Below, in pieces: positions 46,028 to 57,768 of a stretch of 64,000 nucleotides of DNA. The translations under genes and the position numbers were made by a program. The DNA is from Platanthera guangdongensis (taxonomy: Eukaryota; Streptophyta; Magnoliopsida; Asparagales; Orchidaceae): assembly GCA_039583875.1 (NCBI GenBank), contig CM077151.1:110440609-110504608 (forward strand). The letters are read 5' to 3'. The notes under the pieces were generated by a model that was not told where the DNA came from, searched no databases, and was given only the letters and a program-made list of their open reading frames with translations. Each line of letters begins with the position of its first letter. The stretch's first letter is position 1.

Positions 46028-47140
46028 GTCGCCGCGCCGCAAAATGTGGCTCCTCCCCCTCCAGCTGCCACTCCATTCCTACATACGGAGATGGGGCAGA
46101 CCTTGACGGCGATTCTGTATGCCTTCAGAGCCCAGCAAGTCCCGGCTCCACAGCCAAATCCGGGGTCGAGCTGGCTGAGTGCATTCAAGAGCCTGTCCCC
46201 ACCGACGTACCGTGGGACAGAGGATGCGGTGAAGACGGAAGAATGGCTGGAGGCCATACACGAGATCTTAGCAGGCATCAGCTGCCCAGTCGGCGAGGCA
46301 GTACCTCTAGCCACCTCTGTGCTAGAGGCTCATACGAAGAGATGGTGGAAATCAGTCCGGGAGTCTACTTATGCGGACTTTGAGCTGTCAGAGATATTAT
46401 GGGAGGAGTTTGGCGATGTGTTTCTGGAGCACTTCGTCTCTGCTACGGACAGAGATGCCTTGGAGGAGAGGTTTTTGAACCTCAAGCAGGGGACTAGATC
46501 GGTGATAGAGTATCAGAGAGAGTTCTCCCATTTGGCCAGGTTCGCGGGGATTCAGGATACCGATGATAGGAGGTATGCCAAGAGGTTCTATCGGGGCCTC
46601 AGGGATGATTTGAGGCAGGCCTTGCTATTCATTTCTCATGGAACATCTAGGCAGATCATCGAGATGGCGAAGAAGCTGGAGGCTGACCAGCTGATGGTGC
46701 GAGCCGGAGGGAAGAGACCATTTGATGGGTCGACATCAGGAGAGAGCAGCAGGGGCTCTCAGAGAGGCAGGACCATCAGATACAGGAAGGGTGGGGGACG
46801 TCGTCGTCCCAACTTCAGGCAGGAGCAGGGGCCTCCTCCAGCATTGGCTCCCCCACCTCTACAGATGCATGATCCGAGGAGACAGGATGACCGAGGCCAT
46901 CGACAAGTGGTTTGTTACGGATGCCGCCAGCCCGGGCACATCAGGTCGGAGTGCCCGCACCGATTCCATCCCCCTCCTCCTCCTCCACCTCCAGTGGCCC
47001 CAATACAGCAGGGCCGAGGATGGGGCCGAGGACGAGGCCGAGGCCGGGGATATCACGGCAGGAGACGAGAGCAGGAGCAGATATACGCCTTGGACCTCAC
47101 AGAGCCGAGGAATACCGAGGAGGTTATCACAGGTACTTAA
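46028..47140 (+). CDS. gag: Gag of gypsy-2
   Basis: The uninterrupted frame includes the retrotransposon Gag region: FKSLSPPTYRGTED near 46187, WLEAIHEI, RWWKSVREST near 46341, FLEHFVSATDRDALEERFL, RFYRGLRDDLRQAL near 46582. A CCHC zinc knuckle, CYGCRQPGHIRSEC, is at 46913-46954, followed by a Pro run and an Arg/Gly-rich tail. The frame is open upstream to 45842, but the start is uncertain: I favour exon 2 from 46028 joined to the LTR exon. TAA at 47138-47140 lies inside the proposed gag-pol intron. Confidence 0.88.
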   Translation, partial: VAAPQNVAPPPPAATPFLHTEMGQTLTAILYAFRAQQVPAPQPNPGSSWLSAFKSLSPPTYRGTEDAVKTEEWLEAIHEILAGISCPVGEAVPLATSVLEAHTKRWWKSVRESTYADFELSEILWEEFGDVFLEHFVSATDRDALEERFLNLKQGTRSVIEYQREFSHLARFAGIQDTDDRRYAKRFYRGLRDDLRQALLFISHGTSRQIIEMAKKLEADQLMVRAGGKRPFDGSTSGESSRGSQRGRTIRYRKGGGRRRPNFRQEQGPPPALAPPPLQMHDPRRQDDRGHRQVVCYGCRQPGHIRSECPHRFHPPPPPPPPVAPIQQGRGWGRGRGRGRGYHGRRREQEQIYALDLTEPRNTEEVITGT

Positions 47141-47233
47141 AGTTAATTGTCGATTTTCTTGAATTTTCAATTATGTATATATAGTACCTGGAACCATAGG
47201 ATAACAATTAACCTTCACATAAACAAACCTCAG
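47133..47233 (+). other. Proposed 101-nt gag-pol intron, gypsy-2
   Basis: ATCACAG|GTACTTAA...AACCTCAG|GCATAG. The intron is AU-rich and contains the gag TAA. Splicing joins gag to protease in frame with the same split Gly codon as in gypsy-1. Confidence 0.7.
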
Positions 47234-48412
47234 GCATAGTTATGATCAGCGGCAAGCCCGCTCATACTCTCTTCGACACGGGTGCTTCACACTCGTTCGT
47301 ATCCGAGGCCTTCATCGACGAACTCGAAGGCGTGGAGAGGTTTCCTGGATTAGAGATGAGGGTGCGTCTACCCTATGGGTCGGAGCTGCGGACCACTGCA
47401 CATTGTGATATGGAGGCCGAGATTGGCGGCAAGGAATTTGAGGCGCCGGCAACTATTCTGAAGCTGCAGGACTTTGACTTGATCTTGGGCATGGCCTGGT
47501 TGCATCGGAACCATGCCTAGATAGATTGTCCGTATAGGAGGATCACGCTAAGGCATGGCGACTCTCATGTTATCGTTGAAGGTATCCAGCCTATCTGCCA
47601 CCTACTGTTATCTTCTGTACAGGCTGTGAAGGCCCATGAGCAGGGTGAAGAAGTTTATCTTGTCTGCTTCGAGATGGTGGGAGCAGAGACGACTATCTCA
47701 GATATTCCGGTGGTCCGGGATTTCTCCGACGTATTCCCGGAGAAATTGCCCGGGCTACCACCTGCCAGAGACTTGGATTTCAGGATTCAGCTAGTACCGG
47801 GAGCGAGGCCGGTGTCTCGGGCACCCTACAGGATGGCTCACAGGGAGTTAGCAGAGTTCAGGACTCAACTACAGGAACTAGTCGAGTCAGGATTTGTGCG
47901 GCCTAGTTCATCGCCATGGGGAGCGCCAGTTCTCTTTGTGAAGAAGAAGGACGGATCACTGCGATTATGCATAGATTACCGGGAGCTGAACCGGTTAACG
48001 GTCTGCAATACCTATCCTCTGCCTCGGATAGATGAGTTATTTGACCAGCTACATGGGGCCATACCTGATCCTGGAGCGGATCGGCCCCTTGGCTTACCGA
48101 CTGCAGCTGCCACCGGAGTTGGGTGCATTACATGACGTCTTCCATGTCTCTTCCTTGAGAAGAGCTCTCCTTCGGCCGGAGCAGCACATTACTACTACAG
48201 CCGGACCGGTAGAGCCTGACAGATCAGTGAGATTGGAGCCGATCCGGATTGACTATACAGCCATCCGAGTGTTGCGGAAGAAGAAGGTCCCTCTTGTGAA
48301 GGTGATGTGGTCCAACCATGGACGGGAGGAGCACACTTGGGAGCCGAGGGATCTGATGCTGGAGCAACACCCGGAGCTATTCGCATCCAGTACTTTTAAG
48401 TTTTGTCTTTAA
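47234..48412 (+). pseudogene. pol: Gypsy-2 pol with large internal deletion
   Basis: Protease: [15 protein letters not shown] at about 47269. A TAG interrupts at 47518-47520, after which the same frame continues ([15 protein letters not shown], the RT start, [20 protein letters not shown] near 47929) to about 48055. There it fuses, in another frame, to the C-terminal segment [33 protein letters not shown] and the chromodomain-like end (VLRKKKVPLVKVMWSNHGRE, WEPRDLMLEQHPELF), stopping at 48412. RT catalytic residues, RNase H and the integrase core are absent. Confidence 0.9.
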
Positions 48413-48497
48413 AATTCTTGATAATTCTTGCAAGTAGAACCCCGTAGACCCGAACTTAAATTTCGGGGACGAAATTATTTTCTTGTTTATTGGAATT

Positions 48498-51400
48498 TGT
48501 AACATCCCATGTTACTTCTGGACCCCCTCAACTTAGATTGGGTTAGGCATGGGTGAGATTTAAGGAAGACCAACTATGTTTGACCCTAGGTAGTGGGTGG
48601 TAGCCATGTGGGGCCCACTATAGGACCATAGTCAAACTAGGTCAAACTAGCCTAAGTGGGGACCCTAGCCACACCATGACCCCACCACATTGGCCTAAGC
48701 CTAAATACAATCTAAGTAGACCCTAGGGCATATCACTAGGTCAACACTTTGACCTAAAATTGACCAAAGTCAACCTTGGGCTTAATTGGTCAAACCCACA
48801 CTCATAAGCCCAATTAGCCTAAGTAGGGCACCCCGTTGACCCAACCCAAGTTGGGTGGTGCCACTAGACCCATTTCCACCAAGTAGGGTCAGCCCACCCA
48901 CCATGGTTGACCAAGTCAACTCCCCAAGTCAACAAGTCAACTATTTGACCTAAAGGAGTGAAATGAAGACCAAGCCATTTTCCCTTGAACCAAGCCCACC
49001 AAAATTGGCCCATGGCTAGCCCAAGTGAACAAGACCAGTACTACCCCTCTAAATCAGGAGAGAGAATACATGTAAGGGGGTAAAATTGGGATTTTAAGGG
49101 TAGGAGGAGAGAGAAAATGAAAAGAGAGGAAATGGTGGCCACATGGCCACCCCATCAGATGGTTTTAACTGCCCAAAACCAGGTGGCCGACCTCCCCTAT
49201 CCATTTCCAGCTGAAAACCAGGGCTGTGAGCCACTTGAAAGCTGGGCGGAGCCAACAAAGCTCAAACCGAGCTCAATTAAGTGTTACCTCCATGTACAGC
49301 CAAATTCACTCCAAATAGACCTCACCAGAAGCTTCAGGAGATAGAAGGGAGTGGAAATCGAGTGCTGGATCATGGAGAATGGTGGAGAATCGAGTTTTCG
49401 GGGTGGAGCTTGCCGGCGCACCACCACCACGGCGAACCGTCGCCTGACCCACAGTCAAGCCTCAATTCAGGTGCATTTCGCCTCGCCTCTTCCCGTACTA
49501 GGTTTCTAGATCAATCTAGGGAGATATCGGGCTCAATCGAGCCCGATGCCATGAGAGAAAATGGAGAAAATCGAGCCTTTTTCTTCGTGCTCGGGTTCGC
49601 CGGAGGAGCCAACTCCGGCGGCCCCACCGCCGGGAAACGCTAGCCCCCACCTTAACGATGGTGGTGGCGATATCCGCCGGCGGTGGTGGTGGCTCAGCTG
49701 GCCGGAAAACACCAGCCAACATCGTCCAGGAAGATACAATCGTGGCCGTCAATGCATCAGGGACGATGAACCGATTCCGTCGGTTTTAGCTTTAAGATTC
49801 GTGCAATAGATTTAAATGATTTAATTAATATATGATGAATAGTGAAATCCCTGTCACACAAATACAGCCACTTTGCATGTTAATTTTAGGCCTCTTAGAG
49901 GCATTTCCAGAACTTAGTCCCTTAATGCAAATTGTAGCTGATGGTCTTATCTTTAATTTGCCACCTCAAACATACGATTTGGTGTAGTGTACAGACCTGT
50001 AGGACATTTCTCCTAGTACTGGTCCTAGGGTAGGGCAGAAATTAAATTGGATGCCCATGTCAAACCATTAGCCACCATGGCCCCATATTTTGGGCACATG
50101 CATGATTAGGGAATACTTAGCACCTGCCAAAAGTTAGGAATTTGTAGAGAAGAGTTTCCTATAGTTTTTCCCAAAATATCAAAATACAAATAAATGAAAT
50201 ATAAGGAGTTCTACACCTCCCCATGTTCCCAAATCTTGGTGCTAGGTCAATGGGGACATCCTTGGTGCATGATAAAATTTTCAGCACCTTGGGTTCACTG
50301 CATGTTGGAGAATCCACTTGCATGTGTTAGCTCATGTTATGCCTTGGTGTGCAATTAGCAAAAATGCAAATATAGTGTATTCAGCAAATGGTGACATGTA
50401 AAGGTCTTGGAATTATTTTCAGTGACTCATTAGGGAAAATTTCATCCCTCAAATTAATCATGGAATTTTTGGAATCAAAAATTCCATTTATTGGAATTTA
50501 TTTTAAATATAGCTATTTTGGAAATAAAATTGGAAAATATGTTTTCCTCAAGTAAAAATCCCAAAATTTTGCCATGCCATAGATAATGTCACATTTGACT
50601 TAGTAAAAATATGATCCCTCTGTTTTGAAGAACTTTTGGAGTAGATATCTTAAATTGCCCATTTTACCCTTATCTTATTAATTCTTGAAATGATGGATAT
50701 GTACCTCAGAAAAATTTCGAATTTATTCTACTGCTATAAAATGGTATTATTAGTTTTGCATGAATTTTTCAGAATTAATGGATGCATTATTAGTTGTTAG
50801 ATTAATACAATGGCATTTTTGGTAAATATGTTATAATGGAATTTTATAGGCCATTACACAATAAATGTTGATGATACTCTGGCAATAGTCATAAATTAGT
50901 GTTCTAAAAGTTCTGTAATTTTCCTGGAATTGTTGATTACATAATGCATATACTTCATTTGGAAAATGGAATTGGTGTGAATTTGATATTAAATAGGAAA
51001 TGGGATTAAATAATTAAAGGAAAATTATGAAACTCTGTAGGCAGCAATATTGTATTAGTATACATATCAGGAAAAATTTCCTAGGTCAGTGGATACTTAA
51101 TCATACTACTTCATGTGTAAAATGACCTATTGTTTAAATTAAAAGATTTAATTAAAGGACTATTTGGCCAAGAAAAATTATGAGAATTCATAGGGTAGTT
51201 CCCTTAGTCCATAACACCCTAGGATAAATATTTAGAGGCAATATGCCTTAAGGTTTGGAAGATCACATTTTTAGGGTAACCATAGGACATGGTCTGCATA
51301 TAACACAAATAGGTCTTGCCTTAGGGGTTACCAGAGGATTGATTATCGGCAGAAATAAGAGAGTTCAAAAGGAGTAACCCTGGTGGGTAGAGTTGTCTTA

Positions 51401-53237
51401 GTGAGGGATCAAAAGTGCAAGTCTTAGTTAGCAACTGGAGTGGGGGTCGGCGGAAGACCGTCGGTTTCCCGGTAACACCTTAAGTCACTAGGGTTGTACT
51501 AGAGCAATAAGGAGAGCTGGGGAGATATATGGGTAGCCATCAACTAAAATAAATATCCTTGTGAAAGGGAACGCTGGGCGTAATCCCAACACAGTTCCTA
51601 GTGCCTCTTGAGAGCCCTTCACAGGGAATACCGGGGGCTGTCCTGGGATTAACCTTAAATCTCTAAGTATAATAAACAGTAGACAAGAGTAGTTTAATAG
51701 GTTAGGATATTGTGGTACCTTCTCGCCCGTGTAGGGTTAGAGAGATTCATGATATATGCTCACCCGTTTGGGGTTTGAGGGAGTGGTATAAAGGAACTAA
51801 TGTGTGATCTCACCCGTTTGGGGTTTGAGGGAGTTGGTATAAAGGCACTAATGTGCGTTCTCACCCGGGTTTGGGTTTGAGGGATTTAGGACGGGTTTGG
51901 TCCTGCGAGCGGGAGGCTCGGTATGAATTACTTGCATGTGCATAAATATCGTGGCGGGGCATGCGGTACTGGCCGTTCGTCACACCGATGGCAGTACGGT
52001 GCACCAGGCGGTTGTGGGAGTTAGAGGGGCCAGTGGGTTATTTTACACTGCGATCTGGAGGACGATCCCCGATAACACACATCCGACCCAACAAGACTGA
52101 CGGGTTTGTCAGCAAAGTACGTACGCGAGACTCTAGAGTGCACCTTGGACGTGTACAGAGGCATATGAGAGGGGTCTAAGGCTTGGTAGTGTGCATACCG
52201 GTCTAGAAGCGGAGACGCCCGCTCCGATGCTGCTGTAGCCACAGCGGTGGTACCCGAGAGTGATGCTAGCTCTCAAAAAGTGGGAACTAAAGGTCTGTGA
52301 TCACAGAGTCGTTGTGTGTGAGTTGCACTTGCCTGCGCATAAAATTGCATCATATCATTCATTTATATTAGGTCATACGCTTCATAGATCCTTATCATAT
52401 AAATTAGTATGGGTTCTTTTATATGATATGTCAAATTTCCTGGAAACCCTAACTTATATATTTGTATGGGCACTTATATAAGTTAGGGTACGTTTGTGAT
52501 GATAGCATAGTAGTAGTTTAGTTTATTTACTTGTTCATGTTACTGTTCTTTACTTTCCTTTACTGCACTGCTCTTACTTATTACTTGTACCGTACTTAGA
52601 ACAGCTAGAGTAGAACTACATTACTTATTACAACTCTAGTTAGATACTGTAACCTGCTTCCACCTTGCTACCCCTTTTGTTGTCCTCCGCTTCGTCCTCC
52701 CGCTCGGTGCTTAGGAGCTGCGGGGCGAGGCGCGGAGGAAACGACTTTGTCTTTGGACTAATGGCCGGTGACCAACTATTTTTTGGAGCCCGGGGAGATG
52801 GAGCACCAGCACGTCGAGGAGGCAGGACATGAGGAGCAGATACCGCTTCAGCAGGCTACTACCACTACTGTGCGTCCTCAGGTGGGACGAGATCTGATGT
52901 TCTAGTGTAGCTTCCGCATTATTATTTTGTGAGAGAGTGATTTTGATGTACTGGGCATAAGCCCTTTTTACTCTTTCATTTGTACTCTTCTGTGGACTAT
53001 AGTGATGTACTTTTCATTTCATTTATATGATTGTACTATGTGGCTTGTGGACTGATGTTTTATATACAGTTTTACTTCTTTCTTCTCATATTGGCCTACA
53101 AGTTAAATGATCGTACTAGCCGGCAGAATCGGCGTGTTGCGGTGTCGACTAACCCGTGAGTTAGTGCCACCGTAAGACGGCGGTTCTGGGCATAAGATCT
53201 GGTAGCCCTCCTTGGTAAGGGGGAGGGGGGTCTTACA
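48498..53237 (+). mobile_element. Gypsy-2 3' LTR
   Basis: This 4740-bp LTR starts TGTAACATCCC, ends GGTCTTACA and is followed by TTATC. It has the same internal landmarks as the 5' LTR. The bases before it (TTCTTGTTTATTGGAATT) do not form a normal purine tract. Confidence 0.92.
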
Positions 53238-53242
53238 TTATC

Positions 53243-54378
53243 TCTCTAACTCAACCCTCTTTTGTATTTAAATTGCATAATGCTCTCTATGGTTTAAAGC
53301 AAGCTCTAAGAGCTTGGTATGAGACCATAGCAAGCTTTTTTTAGAGAATAAATTTACAAGAGGAACCATAGATAAAACTCTTTTCACTAGACATCATAAG
53401 GACCAAATATTGTTAGTACAAATATATGTGGATGACATCATCTTTGGGTATACTGATCCCAAATTATGCAAGAGGTTTGCTAACCTCATGCATTCCAAAT
53501 TTGAGATGAGTAGCATGGGTAAGCTTTCCTACTTCCTTGGTCTCCAAGTGAAGTAGCTCCCTGAAGGTATCTTCCTCTCCCAAGCTAAGTATGCTAAAGA
53601 GCGTATTAAGAAGTTTGGGATGGGTGATGCTTCAGGAATGAAAACACCTATAGCTACCAATGTTGTTGTGGATTTTGATGCAGTAGGGAAACCTGTAGAT
53701 CAGAAGCATTATAGGGCAATTGTTGGATCCCTATTATACCTAACAGCTAGCAGGCTTGATATCATGTTTGCCACATGCCTTTATGCTAGGTTCCAAGTGA
53801 ACCCCAAAGAATCTCACCTTATTTTCTTAAAAAGAATTTTGAGATATATAAAGAGTTGCCCAAATCTAGGACTCTGGTATCCTATAGAGTTAGAGTTTGA
53901 GTTAACTAGATACTCAGATGCTGACTATGTTGGATGTAGAGTGGATAGGAAGAGTACCTCTGGAACTTGCCATTTCCTGGGTATGAGGCTTGTCTCTTGG
54001 TTTTGTAAAAAGCAAACATCTGTGTCTACATCAACTGCAGAAGCAGAATACATGGCTGCTGGAAGCTGCTGTTCACAAATGTTATGGATACAAAACAACC
54101 TGCTAGACTATGGTGTCAACTTAAATAATTCAACATTATTTTGTGATAATACTAGTGCTATTGCTATAGCACAGAATCCAGTTCACCATAGTAGGACTAA
54201 ACATATTGATATAAATCATCATTTCATTAGAGATAATGTAGACAAAAAGAAAATTAACCTAATCCATATTCCTACTGATTTACAGAGAGCAGACATTTTC
54301 AGCAAACCCTTGGATGAGAAAAATCATCTGTTCTTTTTAAATCAACTGGGAATGATCAATGGAGAAGAGTTAAATTAG
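53243..54378 (+). pseudogene. pol: Copia A pol, second part (RT C-terminal half, RNase H)
   Basis: It continues from 41092 in frame ([20 protein letters not shown]), then shifts frame near 53340. YVDDIIFG at 53425 keeps the catalytic Asp pair. TAG interrupts after LGLQVK near 53553. RNase H runs in an open frame 53620-54378 (SLLYLTASRLDIMFAT, YSDADYVGCRVDRKSTSG, STSTAEAEYMA, RADIFSKPLDEKNHL), ending TAG. Confidence 0.88.
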
Positions 54379-54384
54379 TTTTTG

Positions 54385-54690
54385 TCTGCATTCGACGAAT
54401 TTTCCAGTGTTCGTCGAACGGAGTTCGACGAATTAGGGAAAGTTTGAGAGATGCTCGTCGAACGGAGATCGACGAATTCTCTGTGTGGAAACAATATTCG
54501 TCGACCGGAGATCGACGAACTTTGCTTTAGAAGATATTTCGTCGAACGGAGTTCGACGAACTGTTTTCGTTTCTTCCAGATGAGATCGACGAATTATTTG
54601 CCTATAATTTATTTCGTCGGCCTCAGTTCGAAGAACTGTTTTCTCTTTCGTGGAACGGAGTTTGTCGATTCATATTCAGGAAAACCGTAT
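54385..54690. repeat. Palindrome array before copia A extra ORF
   Basis: Clear copies of TTCGTCGA-N7-TCGACGAA occur (spacer usually ACGGAGT or ACGGAGA) at about 54411, 54455, 54494 and 54539, with half sites around them. The array fills the gap between the pol stop (54378) and the extra ORF (54773). Confidence 0.85.
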
Positions 54691-54749
54691 ATCTAGGTTT
54701 TCTTCGACCTCCGTCCCGCGCTTTCAATTCTTGCTGCACTTGATCGCTG

Positions 54750-54765
54750 TTTGTTTCTCTTGCAG
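54750..54765 (+). promoter_or_regulatory. Candidate 3' splice site before copia A extra ORF
   Basis: TTTGTTTCTCTTGCAG ends at 54765, seven bases before ATG 54773. It is strongly pyrimidine-rich with a canonical CAG. Copia B has an equivalent. Confidence 0.58.
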
Positions 54766-54772
54766 GTCATCA

Positions 54773-57481
54773 ATGGCGATTCCAACAAGCATCCTGGCTT
54801 CCATGAAATTCGACACAGGATTTGACATGGATTTTGATTCATTCGAGCATTCTGACCCTATATTTCTCTACATTCTGGAACTTCTAGAAGAGCAGGGTCT
54901 CAGGGATTTTATGACACGGAGAATCAAACTGCATGCAACTGAGATTAAAGAATGGGTATATACTTCGTCTGTTTCTGGGGATAATACATTGACAGGGACT
55001 ATCGGGGGTATTGTTGTTTCTTTATCCCCCGCCATTCTTTCTGAGATTTTTGCGCTGCTCAATGGAGAAGATGATTTGGATATAGATTCTGAAGAATATA
55101 GTTCGATGCTAAAATTGATGGGGTTTACTGGGAGTAACCCTAACAAGTTGTTAAAGAAATAACTCTCTGCCGCCTACCAGTTCTTGGCGGATATTGTGGG
55201 AAAAGTGCTGATGGGCAAGCACTCCGCGCACGATTACATTACATGACAACAATTCCTTGTCATGTGCGCGGTGGTCAACAAGCGTCAAGTTGATTGGGGC
55301 AAGATCTTCTTTTATTTGATCAAGAAGAAAAACAGTTAGAAAGAGGTTTACTTTGGAAGAATCCTGGGGATTTTCCTTCAAACGAAAGCAGGTGAATTTA
55401 TGGTCTCCCCGACCATTTTCATCAATGCCAGCAAGCGCCTCACATGCGCTTTGTTTGGCAGATGGGAGAGGATGATCACCAAGCCACCCAAGGCTTCCTC
55501 CTCCTCCATCCCAGCTTATGAGAGCACAAGGGCCATGAAGTCCACTCCCCACCCTGCAGATGAGGCTATCCCATCTCCACAACCTCTTCCAGTAACCCAT
55601 CTTCCATCTCCTCCAGCACCCCAATCACACCAACATTCTCATGTCCCTACTCCTCCTCCATTTCCACCTCTTGATATCACTGATAGTCCATCTACCCCCC
55701 TTCAAGAGCATCCACACCAAACTCCTCCAGCATCACCTCCTCCACCTTATTTATCTAACATTCCACACTTTCATATACCATCCCCTTCTCCACCTCCACC
55801 AGACACCGCCATGACGGATGTCATTCCTCCTCTATCTCCTCCATCTGTTCACCTCACTTCATCTACTTCTCTACCCTCACCAACTACCTCTCCATCTTTG
55901 GAACCCTCCACTGTATCTACAATCATATCCCTGCTCACTCCCCTCATCAAATCCCTAATCACAGAGGCCATTACACCTCTTGTGAATTCCATTAGTTCTT
56001 TATCTGCCCAAGTTTCTATTCTTTCTACTGCCCCCTCTTCATTCAGGGGCCTGGCTCTAGGTTCTCCTGAAACCAGGCAGAGGGAGATGCTATGTGATGA
56101 AGCAGCAGCAGATGCAGATGAAGCAACAGCAATTTCAGATATAGCAGCAGATACAACAGCAGTTCCTCCTGCAGAAATTTTGGCAGACTTTGACTCAGAT
56201 TTGATTGAATTGACTCATTTCATGGATACTGACATTGATTTAGATGAGTCAGTTCCAGAGCAGATACAAACTGTTGGTGATTTCTATTTAAATCACACAG
56301 TTGATTTGCCTATTTTGTTGAGAAATTTTGATACAATTTATGTACAGTTCCCTTCCACTAAGCCACAGTTGGCTATTGTTCCTTATACTTCCCCTGTTAG
56401 TCCAGCAGTTGCTATGCAACTCTGTGACAGTTTTGACATTCCAGTTTTTCCTCCAACCTCTGCAGCTATTCCATCTTCTCTAGAAGCTGTCTCAGCACCA
56501 ATTTTTGTTAAGGATGACTCACCAATGCCTGATCTGGATGAGTTAATCTTGGCTGATATTGAAGAAGAAAATAAGGCAGCAGCTAAAAGCTCTATCCCAA
56601 TTTTCTCTGATTCCTGTATAGTTTCTGAACCTCCAGCTTCTGAAACTTCTGCCCCTCCTCCAGAAAAGACTATCATTGATGATAAAGCTTTGAAAGCATT
56701 GGATGCTTTATATGATAACGCTCAGGGTTCTGGCAGTGAAGATGATGATGATGATTCAGATGAAGAAGCTACCAAGAAGAAGAAGCAAATGCTGTCAAAG
56801 AAAAGGAAGGCTCCTCCTCCTCCTGCTCCTAAGCCCGATCCAACAGCTGACACTCCCTACTATATTCTGCATAATGTTACTCCTAATAAGGGAATTCCTG
56901 CTTGGATGTGGTTATCTAAGAATCAGCAAAAGGAAATGAAAAGAAGTAGGAGATACTCTCCTCCACCAGTTCATAGATATAGAAAAGATCCACCTCCTCC
57001 TCCTCCTCCAGCAGCTGGTGCCACTGGATCTAGCTCTCAGGGATCTGCCCATATGCAAACCTATCAGAGACATCAAGGGAGATCCTCTGGAAGCAGTCAG
57101 CAAGGGCGTCATTTCTCAAGGAATCAACAACAACATCAGCAGCAACAACAACCTATCTCTGAAGATCAGAAGGCTAAGAATCCTGAAAGTCCATATTCTC
57201 CTCCCATTCCTTTTGAAGATCCTGAAACAGCCAACATTGCTAAAATGTCCAGGTTCCAGGAACTCAATGGTCTGTCCTTGATTAATAAAGCTAAAGCTGA
57301 AGGTAAAGACATATCAGGTTATACAACTATGCCAAAGTATAAAAAAGAAGAACTTAAAAGATTTGATAAAGCAAACAAGCTCTTCAATATTGATGACTAC
57401 ATGAAGCTCCATCCTGAAGTAGTTGTCCCCAGAGCTACATCACTGAAGATTATTGGGGCAGCTGACATGACAATGACATAG
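54773..57481 (+). pseudogene. Copia A extra (env-position) ORF, three in-frame stops
   Basis: One reading frame of 903 codons is interrupted only by stops at 55160, 55244 and 55337. The N-terminal domain is at 54773-55480 (MKFDTGFDMD, EIKEWVYTSS, LLNGEDDLDID, FLADIVGKVL, IFINASKRLT). A Pro/Ser-rich region spans about 55500-55900, then a hydrophobic helix-like stretch (55920-56040), an acidic run followed by Lys-rich KKKK and KKRK stretches (56735-56815), a poly-Pro block, a Gln/His run and a conserved C-terminus (LHPEVVVPRATS). It occupies the position of the Sirevirus env-like ORF, but I see no signal peptide or clear membrane anchor. The basic stretches could be nuclear-localisation or nucleic-acid-binding. 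Function unknown. Confidence 0.8.
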
Positions 57482-57757
57482 ACAGAGGTTTTAAATCCAA
57501 ATAGAGAAATTATCTTTAAAAAGCCAGGAGAGAAGTCAAAAGAAGACAAGTGTATGCAGAAGAAGCAGAAGAAGTAATCTTTATTTTGTTTCAATTTCCT
57601 TCTGCATTTGCTTTCAAACTATGTTATTTGTTTAAACAAAGCCTATGTACATATATATCTGCTGCATGTGTTAGTAATTCTCTGCCAGATATATTCTTTT
57701 TCTTGCTTTGTTTATCTGTTTGTTTATGTTTTGAGTTTCTTAGTGACCTCACCCAAA
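57482..57757 (+). other. Copia A 3' untranslated region
   Basis: This 276-bp AT-rich stretch lies between the extra ORF stop and the purine tract. No gene is seen. The final TTAGTGACCTCACCCAAATA before the purine tract is conserved in copia B on the minus strand (5219-5240). Confidence 0.6.
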
Positions 57758-57768
57758 TAGGGGGAGAT
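57758..57768 (+). other. Polypurine tract of copia A
   Basis: AGGGGGAGAT immediately precedes the LTR start TGTTGGATCC at 57769. Confidence 0.88.

Larger units (their letters stand above)
41093..53237 (+). mobile_element. Gypsy-2: long-LTR element with deleted pol
   Basis: 5' LTR 41093-45829, internal 45830-48497 (2668 bp), 3' LTR 48498-53237, duplication TTATC. Gag is open. Pol holds protease and the RT N-terminus fused to the C-terminal end of Pol. Most RT, all RNase H and nearly all integrase are missing. The LTR pair is about 2% diverged in its first 240 bp by eye. It is chromovirus-like by the chromodomain-type C-terminus and cannot move without an active relative. Confidence 0.92.

Noticed and set aside
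54385..54690. CRISPR-like array from the spaced palindromes
   Set aside because: Spacing and repeat length are irregular, there are no unique spacers, the context is a plant retrotransposon, and no cas genes are present.
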